A program made the position numbers and the translations under genes. From positions 1-64,000 of the forward strand of contig DVJE01000015.1 in NCBI GenBank assembly GCA_018716975.1: 64,000 bases of DNA, read 5' to 3'. Position 1 is the stretch's first letter. Every line of letters starts with the position of its first letter. Below, in pieces: positions 32,705-41,623 of this stretch. The stretch comes from Candidatus Gallacutalibacter stercoravium (GTDB lineage Bacteria > Bacillota > Clostridia > Oscillospirales > Acutalibacteraceae). A model generated the notes under the pieces. The model saw nothing but the letters and a program-made list of their open reading frames with translations. It did no database searches and was not told the DNA's origin.

Positions 32705-35035
32705 ATGGGCTATATCAGAAGCAGAAAAGAAGAGCTAACCGGCTATCAGGAAGGCAGTCCTTGGTCTCCTTCGATTGACTTACAGTGCGACTTCGTCATG
32801 GTGTACGGGATAGATGACGGTATGCCAGAACGCGTGGCAAAATTCCGGGAAAAGGGCTATGTAGTCCATCTGATGACCGGAAGCGCCTGGGGTCAGTATC
32901 AGGATTATCTTTACGGTAAGTGGGACGGCAGAAACCATTGGGATGAAAGCCAGGCCGACCGGGACGGCAATCATATTCTCCATGGCAAGGATGTGCCTTA
33001 CATGGTGCCTACGATATCCTTCTCCGATTATCTCACAGAACGGCTGAAAATCGCCGTAGACGCCGGTGTAGAAGCAATCCATATGGAAGAACCGGAATTC
33101 TGGGATTACGGTGGATATTCTGAGGCGTTCCAACGGGAATACGAAATTTATTATCACGAAAAGTGGCAGCCCCCTCACACCTCTTTGGACGTGCGGTATA
33201 AAACTTCTAAGCTGAAAGCCTATCTTTACGCCCGCACCCTCAACCGAATGAGCGCGGCGCTGAAGGAGTATGCAAAGGTAAAGTACGGCAAAGACCTGCG
33301 CTTTTACGTACCTACCCATAGCTTATTAAACTACACGCAGTGGAAGATCATGAGCCCGGAAGGCGCTTTGATCGATATTCCTACTGTAGACGGCTACATC
33401 GCACAGATCTGGACGGGAACCAGCCGGGTAGGCAACGTTTATGCCGGTGTTTCCAAAGAACGTACCTTTGAAACTGCTTTTTTGGAATATGGCATCATGC
33501 AGGAGCTTGTTAAGGGTACTGGACGGGATATGTGGTTCTTGCACGATCCCATTGAGGATTGGCCGGAATACACCTGGGAGGATTACCGCAAAAACTACTT
33601 AAAGACAGCGGTGGCTTCCCTGCTCCACCCAATGATCCACACCTATGAGATCTGCCCCTGGCCTCACCGGGTATTTGATGGCATTTATCCCAGAAAGGCC
33701 GGCGTTGCGGGCGGTACCATCGCTACCTCCAAGATGGAAGGGGCAAAACCGATTCCACAGAGCTATTCTACCCTTCTTTCCAGCATGATCCAGCTCTTCG
33801 GCGACATGGATCATGAGGATTTCGCCTTTGAAGGCGTCAATTCCGGCGTGGGAATCCTGATGTCCGACTCCGGGCTTTATCAGCGTACTTATCCCGATGG
33901 TATCATAGCGGAGGAGCATTTTGAAGAAGCCCTCAATTCTCACACCCTGACGCAAGGAAAAGGCAAGCTCTCCAACAAACTCACCAATTTGTCCAAACGT
34001 CTCCATGAGGGAGAGGACGTCACTCAAGAGAGCAAGGCTTTGGCCAAAGAGATCCTCGGTGATGAAAATATGATGCTGGAGTATATTACTTCCGGCGTAT
34101 TCCCCAATTTCTTCGGCATGGCGCTGCCTCTGCTGAAGTACGGACTGCCGGTTCGCCCAGTGCAACTTGACAATGTCCGTCGATTCCCAGGATATTTGGA
34201 TGACTACGCTAACCTGATCTTAAGCTATGAATATATGAAGCCGGAATCTCCCGACGTGAACAACGGTTTGGCCGCATGGGTACGCCAGGGCGGAACTCTG
34301 ATTTATATCGGTGACGGCAGCGACCCCTATCACAACATCAAGGGTTGGTGGAATACCGGTAAAGCCGATTATCAAAACCCGGCAGAGCACCTATTTGAAA
34401 TGTTGGAGCTGCCCAGAGATCCGAAAGACGGCGTTTATTCTGTTGGCAAGGGACGTCTGGCAATTTGGAATATCGCTCCGGCCAAGCTGAGCCTCACCGA
34501 TGAACTTGCAGATCAGTACCGCACCTTTGTTAAGGATATTCTTTCTCAGGGCGGATCGAGCTGGGAATACGGCAACCAGCTCACCCTGCACCGCGGCCCC
34601 TATATCATCAGCGCAGTGATGGACGAAAGCGTAAATGAAGAAGCGAAGTCCTTTGAAGGACTTTTTGCCGATATGCTGGAAAATGATTACAAAATCGTTA
34701 CCAAGAAAGAAATCGGCCCCGACGGCAACGCTATTCTTTTTGATTTCTCCAAAATTGCAGATGTAGACACCCGTGTTATCGGATGCTCTGCAAGGGTATT
34801 TGCCTTAGACTGCACCGAAAGCGGCTTTACAATGGAACTGAAAGCCGCAGATCGGATCAAGGCTTTTGTCCGTGCCCGTCTGCCTAAAGTAGTAATTGGC
34901 GTCAAGGCGATGGATGAAGAGGGCAATGAAGTTCCAATGGAATTTTCTTGGGACGCAGCGACCCGCACCGTTCTGGTGTCTTACGACAGCACTGACAAGG
35001 CGGTTACCGTCACAGGTATTTTTGAGGAAAAATAA
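32705..35035 (+). CDS. Glycoside-hydrolase-like protein of unassigned family
   Basis: This is a 776-residue cytoplasmic protein without a signal peptide. The N-terminal 350 residues look like a (beta/alpha)8 barrel: alternating hydrophobic strands, an acidic strand end HMEEPEFWDYGG (126-137), and many exposed Trp and Tyr residues (HEKWQPP, MWFLHDPIEDWPEYTW) typical of carbohydrate binding. A middle region with GVGILMSDSG resembles the trimerisation-type domain of GH42 beta-galactosidases, and the C-terminus looks beta-rich. I cannot place it in a numbered GH family. It is flanked by possible regulatory repeats upstream and has no transporter nearby. Function is inferred from fold impression only. 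Confidence 0.45.
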   Translation: MGYIRSRKEELTGYQEGSPWSPSIDLQCDFVMVYGIDDGMPERVAKFREKGYVVHLMTGSAWGQYQDYLYGKWDGRNHWDESQADRDGNHILHGKDVPYMVPTISFSDYLTERLKIAVDAGVEAIHMEEPEFWDYGGYSEAFQREYEIYYHEKWQPPHTSLDVRYKTSKLKAYLYARTLNRMSAALKEYAKVKYGKDLRFYVPTHSLLNYTQWKIMSPEGALIDIPTVDGYIAQIWTGTSRVGNVYAGVSKERTFETAFLEYGIMQELVKGTGRDMWFLHDPIEDWPEYTWEDYRKNYLKTAVASLLHPMIHTYEICPWPHRVFDGIYPRKAGVAGGTIATSKMEGAKPIPQSYSTLLSSMIQLFGDMDHEDFAFEGVNSGVGILMSDSGLYQRTYPDGIIAEEHFEEALNSHTLTQGKGKLSNKLTNLSKRLHEGEDVTQESKALAKEILGDENMMLEYITSGVFPNFFGMALPLLKYGLPVRPVQLDNVRRFPGYLDDYANLILSYEYMKPESPDVNNGLAAWVRQGGTLIYIGDGSDPYHNIKGWWNTGKADYQNPAEHLFEMLELPRDPKDGVYSVGKGRLAIWNIAPAKLSLTDELADQYRTFVKDILSQGGSSWEYGNQLTLHRGPYIISAVMDESVNEEAKSFEGLFADMLENDYKIVTKKEIGPDGNAILFDFSKIADVDTRVIGCSARVFALDCTESGFTMELKAADRIKAFVRARLPKVVIGVKAMDEEGNEVPMEFSWDAATRTVLVSYDSTDKAVTVTGIFEEK

Positions 35036-35095
35036 AATGCTTAAATTCCCTGTCCGCTTAATCAATCAGACAGAGGATTGTGTTTCATAAGCTTT

Positions 35096-35445
35096 AGCGA
35101 AAAGAAAGCACCAGCTATGCTGGTGCGAATAAAAATCTTAAGATACAAGAAAACCTCCTTTTGCTAGAACGGAAGCCGGTTCGCCAACCGTACCAAAAGC
35201 AAAAGGAGGTTTTGTCGATGAACGACATACAAAGTTTAACGCATTATTATAAAGAGCGATAGAGGAATCCGTCAAGAATCAGTTGCAAGAAGATATTGCG
35301 GCAAACCAGATCAGTTTCAAGGAATATCTTGACCCGGTTTACAGGTAGCAAGAATAAGGCATAAAAGGACGCCCCTAAAGGGGCCCGCCATGAGTCAGCA
35401 ATGCAGTTGGCCGACCCATTCGCGGCCCCTTTAGGGGCGTTGTCC
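35096..35445 (+). mobile_element. IS200-like element relic
   Basis: A perfect 16-bp inverted repeat (35150-35165 and 35198-35213) encloses a small inner hairpin and buries the AAAAGGAGG site just before ATG 35218, the arrangement known for IS200 transposase leaders. The ATG frame begins MNDIQSLTH, as IS200 transposases do, and stops after 14 codons. Another frame then gives IEESVKNQLQEDIAANQ followed, after a shift, by FTGSKNKA and a stop at 35364, resembling the C-terminus of such transposases. The central catalytic part is gone. A second strong hairpin (GCCCCTAAAGGGGC with GCCCCTTTAGGGGC, 35370-35439) marks the right side. A GCACCAGC/GCTGGTGC hairpin at about 35108-35127 may be the upstream gene's terminator. 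Confidence 0.6.
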
Positions 35446-35502
35446 GTATCATACCCTTCCAGGGCTTTCTCAAGCCCACGGCTTTGCCAGGGGTCATGAC
35501 TC

Positions 35503-36354
35503 TTAAAATTTCGTGTGATCCGGATCCGGCGTTTCGCCGCAGCAGCCTTTAAGGCCAGAAATCAACGCTACATCTTCGGCAGACAGTTCAAAATCAAAAA
35601 TATCAGCGTTTTCTTTGATACGGGCGGGCGTTACCGACTTGGGTAGGGGCAAAAAGCCCATTTGCAAGCTCCAACGCAAGCAAATTTGCGCTACGGTTTT
35701 GCCGTATTTTTCTGCCAAAGCCTTCATCTCGGGAACATCGAACACTTTGCCGGTGCCCAAGGGGCTATAGGCCTCTACCAAAATATAGCGCTCTTTGCAG
35801 TAACGAACCGTTTCCTCTTGCGTTTCGCCCGGGCACAACTTAATTTGGTTTACCATGGGCAGATATTTAGCGGTCTTCAATAGCGGCTCAATGTGGTGGG
35901 GCATAAAGTTGCTCAGGCCGATGGCGCGCACTTTACCGGCGGTGTACAGTTCTTCCATCGCTTTCCAAGTGCCGGCGTTCGCTTCCTCCCAACAATCACG
36001 GAACTTGGCGGGATTTGGCCAATGAATGAGGTATAGATCCAGGTAATCCAAATCCAACTTCTTCATCGTGGTTTCAAAGGCTTTTAAGGTAGCGTCATAG
36101 CCGTGATCGGTATTCCATACCTTGCTGGTAATAAATAAGCGTTCCCGCTCTACGTCGCTTTCTTTAATAGCGCGCCCAACGCTCTCTTCATTGCCGTAAA
36201 TAGCCGCCGTATCGATATGACGGTACCCCACGGCCAATGCCTCTTTTACAGCCGCCACGGCGGTTTCACCGTCGGGCGTTTGCCAGGTGCCAAAGCCAAC
36301 GCAAGGAATCGATATCCCGTTTCGCAGCTGGTATCTGTCGGTTAACCTTTTCAT
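35503..36354 (-). CDS. Aldo/keto reductase
   Basis: This is a 283-residue AKR of the 2,5-diketo-gluconate reductase type. The tetrad is Asp48 and Tyr53 (HIDTAAIYGNE), Lys78 (ITSKVW) and His111 (LIHWP); PLPKSVTP is the cofactor loop. The frame runs upstream to 36432, but AGGAGG at 36364-36369 sets the start at ATG 36354. It follows a MATE exporter in the same direction with an 87-nt gap, so the two may be co-transcribed. The C-terminus contains a CCGE segment. Substrate unknown. Confidence 0.9.
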   Translation of the reverse strand: MKRLTDRYQLRNGISIPCVGFGTWQTPDGETAVAAVKEALAVGYRHIDTAAIYGNEESVGRAIKESDVERERLFITSKVWNTDHGYDATLKAFETTMKKLDLDYLDLYLIHWPNPAKFRDCWEEANAGTWKAMEELYTAGKVRAIGLSNFMPHHIEPLLKTAKYLPMVNQIKLCPGETQEETVRYCKERYILVEAYSPLGTGKVFDVPEMKALAEKYGKTVAQICLRWSLQMGFLPLPKSVTPARIKENADIFDFELSAEDVALISGLKGCCGETPDPDHTKF

Positions 36355-36441
36355 CTGAACAATCCTCCTAGCATTTTTGTTATGAGAGAGCCGGTAGCCC
36401 CGGCTGCAACACCGAAAAGCTCCCGGCGGCAACTGACATTG

Positions 36442-37803
36442 CTATGCGGCCTCTTCCTCGGGGGGATCGGGCGGCAGGCTGCGCCGCATTTTACGCATGG
36501 TAATGGCGTAAGCAATACACAACGGCACGCAGGATCCCAACCAAGCCAGCGGATTTGCCATACAAGCTCCCGCAAAGCCAAAATACTGAGCAAAAACCAA
36601 CGAAGCCAAGGTGCGCATGCACAACTCCATAATACCGGCAAAGGTAGGCACAAAGCTTTGCCCCAACCCTTGCAAAGTATATCGAAAGATAAACAGCAGC
36701 GCCAAAATAAAATAGCAGCAGCCGTTGATGGTTAAAAAGATTTTAGAAAGCTCAATCACCTGGGGCTCGTCGCCCACGAATAACCCCACCAGATAACGCC
36801 CGCAGGTAATGTTTACTATTCCCATCACAATGCTGAAGGAAACCGACATCAGACAGCATTGTTTAATTCCTTTGCGGATTCGGGCGATACGCCCGGCGCC
36901 AAAGTTTTGAGCGGCATATGTAGCCATGGTCATACCAAAAGACATCATAGGCATAGTGGCTAATGTGTCTATTTTTTGTGAAGCAGTATAGGCAGCCACA
37001 GAAGTTGCACCCAGCCCGTTTAAAGCGGTTTGTAAGATAATAGAGCCGATAGAAATAATGGAAGACTGAAAAGCCATCGGCAAACCCACTCGCAAATGCT
37101 GCGCAATTTCTACGCCTGTTAGCTTCCAATCGTCACGGGTTAGATGCAAAATGGGGAAGCGGTATTTTATATAAACCAAGCAAAGAACCCCTGAAAGCAA
37201 CTGAGAAATAACGGTTGCCCACGCAGCCCCCGCCACGCCGGAATGCAGCACCAGAATGAAAAAGTAATCTAATCCAATATTCACCAAACAAGCGATAACC
37301 AAAAAATAAAGCGGGGTGCGGCTGTCGCCTAAGGCGCGGATAATGTTAGATAGCAGGTTAAATAAAACAGAGGCGAAAATTCCCCCGTAAATCACCACAA
37401 TATAAGAATAGGCATCGTCTATAATTGCCGCCGGTGTGTTCAGCAGCTGCAAAAAAGGGCGGGCAAAAATGACGCCGATCGCGGTGAGCACAACGGTGAC
37501 TCCTAAAGAAATTAATACGCTGGCGGCAAAGCTGCGCCGCACACCTGTGTGGTTGCCTGCACCAAAATTTTGCGCTGTAACAATCGATAGGCCGGCCGTA
37601 AGGCCTTGAGCAAAGCCGATGATCAAAAACGATATGCTGCCTGTACAACCCACGGCAGCAAGTGCGTTTACCCCTAAGGTTCGCCCCACAATAAGAGTGT
37701 CGGCCATGTTATACATTTGTTGGAAGAGATTCCCCACCAACAAAGGTAGCGTAAAAAGTAAAATAAGCTTCGCCGGATTCCCTGAGGTAAGTGTTTTGGT
37801 CAT
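36442..37803 (-). CDS. MATE family efflux transporter
   Basis: This is a 453-residue inner-membrane exporter with twelve predicted helices in two homologous halves. It begins with TLTSGNPAKLILLFTLPLL, the usual MATE opening (few polar residues, then helix 1), followed by QQMYNMADTLIVGR, the signature of the DinF/NorM-like clostridial branch. These transporters use Na+ or H+ gradients to expel cationic drugs or metabolites. A second, only distantly similar MATE gene lies at 42964. Natural substrate unknown. Confidence 0.92.
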   Translation of the reverse strand: MTKTLTSGNPAKLILLFTLPLLVGNLFQQMYNMADTLIVGRTLGVNALAAVGCTGSISFLIIGFAQGLTAGLSIVTAQNFGAGNHTGVRRSFAASVLISLGVTVVLTAIGVIFARPFLQLLNTPAAIIDDAYSYIVVIYGGIFASVLFNLLSNIIRALGDSRTPLYFLVIACLVNIGLDYFFILVLHSGVAGAAWATVISQLLSGVLCLVYIKYRFPILHLTRDDWKLTGVEIAQHLRVGLPMAFQSSIISIGSIILQTALNGLGATSVAAYTASQKIDTLATMPMMSFGMTMATYAAQNFGAGRIARIRKGIKQCCLMSVSFSIVMGIVNITCGRYLVGLFVGDEPQVIELSKIFLTINGCCYFILALLFIFRYTLQGLGQSFVPTFAGIMELCMRTLASLVFAQYFGFAGACMANPLAWLGSCVPLCIAYAITMRKMRRSLPPDPPEEEAA

Positions 37804-38130
37804 TTTATGGTTTCACACTTTCTAACGATAGATTGTTTGGAATAAGCCGCAAATAGGCAAAACGAACCTGCCAATTGCCCTATAAAACAGGCAATTAATA
37901 CGGCACCGAAACTTATCATAATACAACCCCTCGCAAGAAAGCAAGGTTATCAAAAGAAGATAGCAATATACTAAAAAAAGAAAACGAGATTCTACATCTC
38001 TTGTCGCAGCGCCCCAAATTGAGTTCAACACAATGATAGGCGAAAGGCCGCCGCCCATTGCCAACCTGTTGTTGCGGCAAAAAAAACGTACCCTCCTTGG
38101 AGGGTACGCCGAAAATTTAGCAATGTAAAT
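37804..38130. other. Intergenic region containing a terminator
   Basis: There is no convincing gene in these 327 nt; an 80-codon minus frame at 37822-38064 lacks a ribosome binding site and family resemblance. The stretch holds the leader of the MATE gene on the minus strand and the terminator of the zinc-binding protein gene, listed separately. Confidence 0.5.
38080..38108 (-). terminator. Rho-independent terminator
   Basis: GTACCCTCC pairs with GGAGGGTAC, and the minus-strand transcript runs straight into a T8 tract. It ends the gene at 38131-38412 and insulates it from the MATE gene. Confidence 0.85.
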
Positions 38131-38412
38131 TTATCTTCTGTTTGCAAAGCACTCGCTGCAATAAACAGGGCGATCTTCTCTGGGCTGGAAAGGAACCTTG
38201 CAGGGCTTCCCGCACTCAGCGCAAACAGCATCGAACATTTCACGTCTGCCACCATTGGCATCGTTTCTTGCGCTCTTGCGAGCATCACGGCAGGCCTTGC
38301 AGCGCTGGGGCTCATTGGTGAAACCCTTTTCAGCGTAGAATTCCTGTTCGCCGGCGGTGAAAACAAATTCAGCGCCACAGTCTTTGCAAATTAAAGTCTT
38401 GTCTTCGTACAT
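38131..38412 (-). CDS. Small zinc-ribbon protein
   Basis: This is a 93-residue protein with four CxxC pairs: CKDC near residue 9, CKAC near 38, CAEC near 64 and CSEC near 84, interleaved with basic residues. It matches the clostridial zinc-ribbon family (two zinc-binding modules, FVFTAGEQEFYAEKGF between them). The function is unknown; members are usually abundant monocistronic proteins. It has a dedicated strong terminator and an AT-rich upstream region. Confidence 0.85.
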   Translation of the reverse strand: MYEDKTLICKDCGAEFVFTAGEQEFYAEKGFTNEPQRCKACRDARKSARNDANGGRREMFDAVCAECGKPCKVPFQPREDRPVYCSECFANRR

Positions 38413-38578
38413 GGAGCAGCATACCTCGTCTTTTAATAAAATATATGTTTAGGCACTTTGGCTAAACATCATCCTAAGTTTATTCCTAAAATATTCACTT
38501 GTCAAGCAGTTTTCAAAAAATATTCATTATAAATTTTAAAATATAGATAGATTAGTAAATATTGGGCAGGGTTTGGCC

Positions 38579-39487
38579 CTATAAGGAGAGGGGCTCAGCC
38601 TTATCTTTTGCGTTTAATAAAGCGTCAATTGAGCGCAACTTTTCTTGCGTATCGGCAATGCCCATTTGATAAATTTCTACCAACCGTTCCGGATCTTTTT
38701 CATACCGGCTCACCATGATGGGGCGGCTGGGCCGAATCACCACTGCGTTACCCAAATCTTCTTGCCGGCGGCAGAGCTTGGTTAAAGCATTGTAGCGCTG
38801 CGGCCTGCGGGCGATGGCGTCGGCTAAGCGGGGGTAACGGGGATAAGCGGCGCGCAGCAGAGGGCGGGGAAAATCCGGTTTGCTTTTTTGGTAGTGCAAA
38901 TCGCGGGTAAGCACCACAACGTTCAAATGGTTACCATCCTGGATGGATTGTTCTATTGGAATAGGGTCGGCAATACCCCCGTCGAGCAAATGCTTGCCTG
39001 CAAAATGCACCACTTTGGATACAAACGGCATAGACGACGAAGCCCGCACCACTTCCATGCGATCGGTAACATCCTCTTTCTCAAAATAGTAGGGTTGCCC
39101 GCTGTTCAAATCGGTTACCCCTACCCGAAAGCGTACGGTTGAAGAATGAAACGCCTCATAATCCAGCGGCAGCAGCTTTTGCGATAGTTCGCCGAATATA
39201 AAATCAAACCCAAAGATAGACCCCGTGGTAAGCAGGCTGCTTATACTGAGATAGCGCTTGTCCCGCAAATATTGGTAAAAAATATTGTAATTACGTTTAT
39301 ATTGGCCGGAAATATAGCTGATGGCGTTGCAGGCTCCGGCCGAAACGCCGTAAACACAGGGAAAGCGAATCCCTTCTTGCAAAAATACATCCAATACACC
39401 GGCGGTATATGCGCCGCGTGTGCCGCCTCCTTCTAAAACCAATCCAACCGGCAAAATACGCACTTCCTTATCGCTTGTTTTTTCCAT
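38579..39487 (-). CDS. Patatin-like phospholipase
   Basis: This is a patatin-family serine lipid hydrolase of about 300 residues. The oxyanion loop LVLEGGGTRGAYTAGVLD, the nucleophile motif GVSAGACNA and the catalytic Asp motif LDGGIADPIP are all present, giving a Ser-Asp dyad. The frame extends to a GTG at 39505, but a -10 element lies within that extension. ATG 39487 coincides with the expected transcription start (leaderless), and a TTG at 39454 behind AAGGAAG is an alternative that would start right before the patatin core. No membrane anchor is visible. Confidence 0.87.
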   Translation of the reverse strand: MEKTSDKEVRILPVGLVLEGGGTRGAYTAGVLDVFLQEGIRFPCVYGVSAGACNAISYISGQYKRNYNIFYQYLRDKRYLSISSLLTTGSIFGFDFIFGELSQKLLPLDYEAFHSSTVRFRVGVTDLNSGQPYYFEKEDVTDRMEVVRASSSMPFVSKVVHFAGKHLLDGGIADPIPIEQSIQDGNHLNVVVLTRDLHYQKSKPDFPRPLLRAAYPRYPRLADAIARRPQRYNALTKLCRRQEDLGNAVVIRPSRPIMVSRYEKDPERLVEIYQMGIADTQEKLRSIDALLNAKDKAEPLSL

Positions 39488-39493
39488 TTTCGT

Positions 39494-39523
39494 ATTATAC
39501 ATCACTGTTTAGAAGGAACGCAA
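39494..39523 (-). promoter_or_regulatory. Promoter of the patatin gene
   Basis: On the minus strand TTGCGT (39518-39523) and an extended -10 TATAAT (39494-39499, preceded by TG) are 18 bp apart. Transcription would begin at about 39487, exactly at the in-frame ATG. Confidence 0.5.
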
Positions 39524-40046
39524 GCATCCCATGTTTTGGCTCTGCAAGTTGCTGTTTTTATTCTGCCCAAAAGTGGTAAAACAGTTTTCGCTCAACAGTC
39601 TAATCTGGCATAATAAAAATGAGAAAATATTTCTCGGCTATTTATCTTTTTTATAAAATTTGATATAATTTTAATTATAATATAGGAATGATTTTAGGCT
39701 TGTTTTGAGCACGCGTGTGTTAACGGCAGAAGAAATGGCGGGCTTTCGTTTCAACTAACAGTTGAGCGGCGCGTTTTATATCAAATATCTGGTTATTGTA
39801 TGTAGGATGTTGGGTAGATTACAATGAAGTCACCATACAGAACCAGAGGTGTAATATGTTAAATAATAAAAGAATATGCCTGCTATCAAATTGGAGAAAT
39901 CAGCAGCGGGAACAAAAGGGTTCTTAATAAAAACCATGTTTTGTGGTAAAAGGGGGTATGCGGCAAGAATAGTATCGTCCCGTGAATGGGATATCGTAGA
40001 AAAAGCAGATAATGCGCAACAAATGCGCAAGAAAGGGGTTGAGGTT
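39524..40046. other. AT-rich intergenic region without a recognised gene
   Basis: This stretch of over 500 nt contains two TATAAT boxes (39664-39669 and 39676-39681), a TCAACT/AGTTGA hairpin (39751-39765) and a possible promoter TTGTAT-18-TACAAT (39796-39825) for the lipoprotein downstream. An open frame in phase with that lipoprotein runs back to 39876, but it has no signal peptide or family match and is better read as leader. No riboswitch class that I know fits. Confidence 0.4.
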
Positions 40047-41414
40047 ATGGTTAGGCGTTTACTTCGGCTATGGTTGGCGTTGGGCTTGGCGGTTTCTATC
40101 CTTCTCTCTGTGTGTTCTTGCGGCGAAGGGCAGGTAGCTCAGCCGGCAAATGAAGCGGATTCGGCGGGGCAGGAGGAATACTTGGCAACGTCGGGCGAGC
40201 AGCCCGCCGGTGGAACGGGCTCAGAAGAAGAGGAACCCCGGCAAGAAGTTACAATAACAAGCGTCAAGGGGAGCGAGCGGATTAACGGCGAGGTCTATTA
40301 CCAGGTTGCGTATCAGGCCGAGGATGCCGGTGGCAGCCAGGAAGGCTATATGAACGCCGACGGCGGTGTGATAACCGATAAGCGCGCCGTCCTCCGCTAC
40401 GAAAACAACCCCGATACAGGCACCTTTACGCTATATGACGAAAATGGGGAAGCAACTTACACCAGCCCGGAGGAAGAGGGGATACAGCGCCAAGTTCAGT
40501 TTTACGGCAAAAGCGACGATGCCTATTTGGTCTTGGAGCTGCGCAAAGCCGCTGTGGGTACCGATATCTATATCGGCATGATGAACCGGTATGGGGAATG
40601 GTTTTATCAGGATGTTGCTTCCGACGAATGGATTTCTGAGAATCAGGAACACCCGGTGGATATCACGTTGGATGTCTGGAAAACACAGCTGGAACCCGGC
40701 AGCGCCTTTTACTTGGGGGATGGAAAATACGGTCTGCGCTTTAGCGGCGAAGGCGGCGATTATATTGCCGTGGCAAACGCATATAGCGGCGGCGAGATTC
40801 TGGTTTTAGAGAATGTAAGCAACGAGCAGTTGCAATCCCACTCCGGTCAGATGGCGGTGCAGCAATGGGATGAAAACGGTCAAAAGGGGCCGATATCCTA
40901 TATTGCCGGTGCAGGCGAAACGCCGCTTGATGTAAAAGGAGAGTTGTTGGGGGCAAATAAAAACGGTTTTCTCATTTGGGAGGAAGACCGCTTGCTGTTT
41001 TACGATATGGTTGGGTCGTTGCAGTGGACCTTTGATCAATATGAATACGACGATGCGGTCGAACCGGTTTTCTGTGAGGATTACGGCGGATATGCGGTTG
41101 TATCTTTGCTTGACGACAGCGGAAAAAAGTATACTGGCTGCATTAATTTATTAAACGGCGAACTGGTTTTTAAGACGGAGGCCGACGGGTTTGTAGACGG
41201 AAAGTATATGCTGGCGCAAGTAGAGGGGCAAAACTGCTTTATCAATCTGTTAAACGGCGAAACGGTGGCCACCGCCTCTCATGATTTTACGCTCGACGAG
41301 GTTACTTACGGCCAAGAGGGTATTTACATTATTCAACATTCCAGCGGTGATGGCACGGCGCTTTATCTGTACACCCCTTGGGGGGACGAGGTTGTTCCCT
41401 ATTTGCTAGGATAA
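40047..41414 (+). CDS. Lipoprotein of unknown function
   Basis: This is a 455-residue exported protein. A basic N-terminus (MVRRLLRL) and a hydrophobic core end in a lipobox-like VCSC, then an acidic Ser/Glu linker. The mature part is rich in Tyr, Gly and Asp and looks built from beta repeats: recurrent GYMNADGGVITDK-, GCINLLNGELVFK- and CFINLLNGETVAT-like units suggest a beta-propeller or WG-like fold. I do not recognise a family. AAAGGGG and GAGG just upstream support ATG 40047 over the longer frame from 39876. It stands alone before the infC promoter. Confidence 0.7.
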   Translation: MVRRLLRLWLALGLAVSILLSVCSCGEGQVAQPANEADSAGQEEYLATSGEQPAGGTGSEEEEPRQEVTITSVKGSERINGEVYYQVAYQAEDAGGSQEGYMNADGGVITDKRAVLRYENNPDTGTFTLYDENGEATYTSPEEEGIQRQVQFYGKSDDAYLVLELRKAAVGTDIYIGMMNRYGEWFYQDVASDEWISENQEHPVDITLDVWKTQLEPGSAFYLGDGKYGLRFSGEGGDYIAVANAYSGGEILVLENVSNEQLQSHSGQMAVQQWDENGQKGPISYIAGAGETPLDVKGELLGANKNGFLIWEEDRLLFYDMVGSLQWTFDQYEYDDAVEPVFCEDYGGYAVVSLLDDSGKKYTGCINLLNGELVFKTEADGFVDGKYMLAQVEGQNCFINLLNGETVATASHDFTLDEVTYGQEGIYIIQHSSGDGTALYLYTPWGDEVVPYLLG

Positions 41415-41434
41415 GACTTTCTTACAGATTTTTC

Positions 41435-41463
41435 TTGACAATCCCGAAGCGGAGCGTTATACT
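41435..41463 (+). promoter_or_regulatory. Promoter of infC-rpmI-rplT
   Basis: A consensus TTGACA (41435-41440) and TATACT (41458-41463) are separated by exactly 17 bp. Transcription would start near 41470, leaving a leader of about 150 nt before infC. Confidence 0.85.
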
Positions 41464-41623
41464 ATATTGGTACAACAAAGCAGGGTAGAACCCTCACCTG
41501 TACGGCGTTCCGCTACGGGTCAATACCATCCCTTGTTGGGTTTATTTGTGTATTGGCGCGGGCGGAGTATATCTGCCCGCGCTTTGTGTTCTTTCACAAG
41601 ATTGGTTTTGGAGGTGCTTCACA
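41464..41623 (+). promoter_or_regulatory. infC leader with attenuator (L20-type leader)
   Basis: This 5' region contains a perfect 8-bp stem GCGCGGGC/GCCCGCGC (41556-41582) followed by a T-rich tract (41583-41594), a terminator placed inside the leader. Upstream sequence has further pairing potential (CCTGTACGG region with CCGCTACGGGT). In Bacillus and relatives L20 binds such a leader and promotes premature termination of infC-rpmI-rplT. Position and structure fit that model; the antiterminator fold was not computed. Confidence 0.7.

Noticed and set aside
37822-38064. 80-codon minus-strand ORF
   Set aside because: Lies in the intergenic leader without a ribosome binding site; the sequence resembles no family.
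39524-40046. Riboswitch upstream of the orphan lipoprotein
   Set aside because: Only a short hairpin and AT-rich promoter-like boxes are visible; no conserved aptamer core was recognised.
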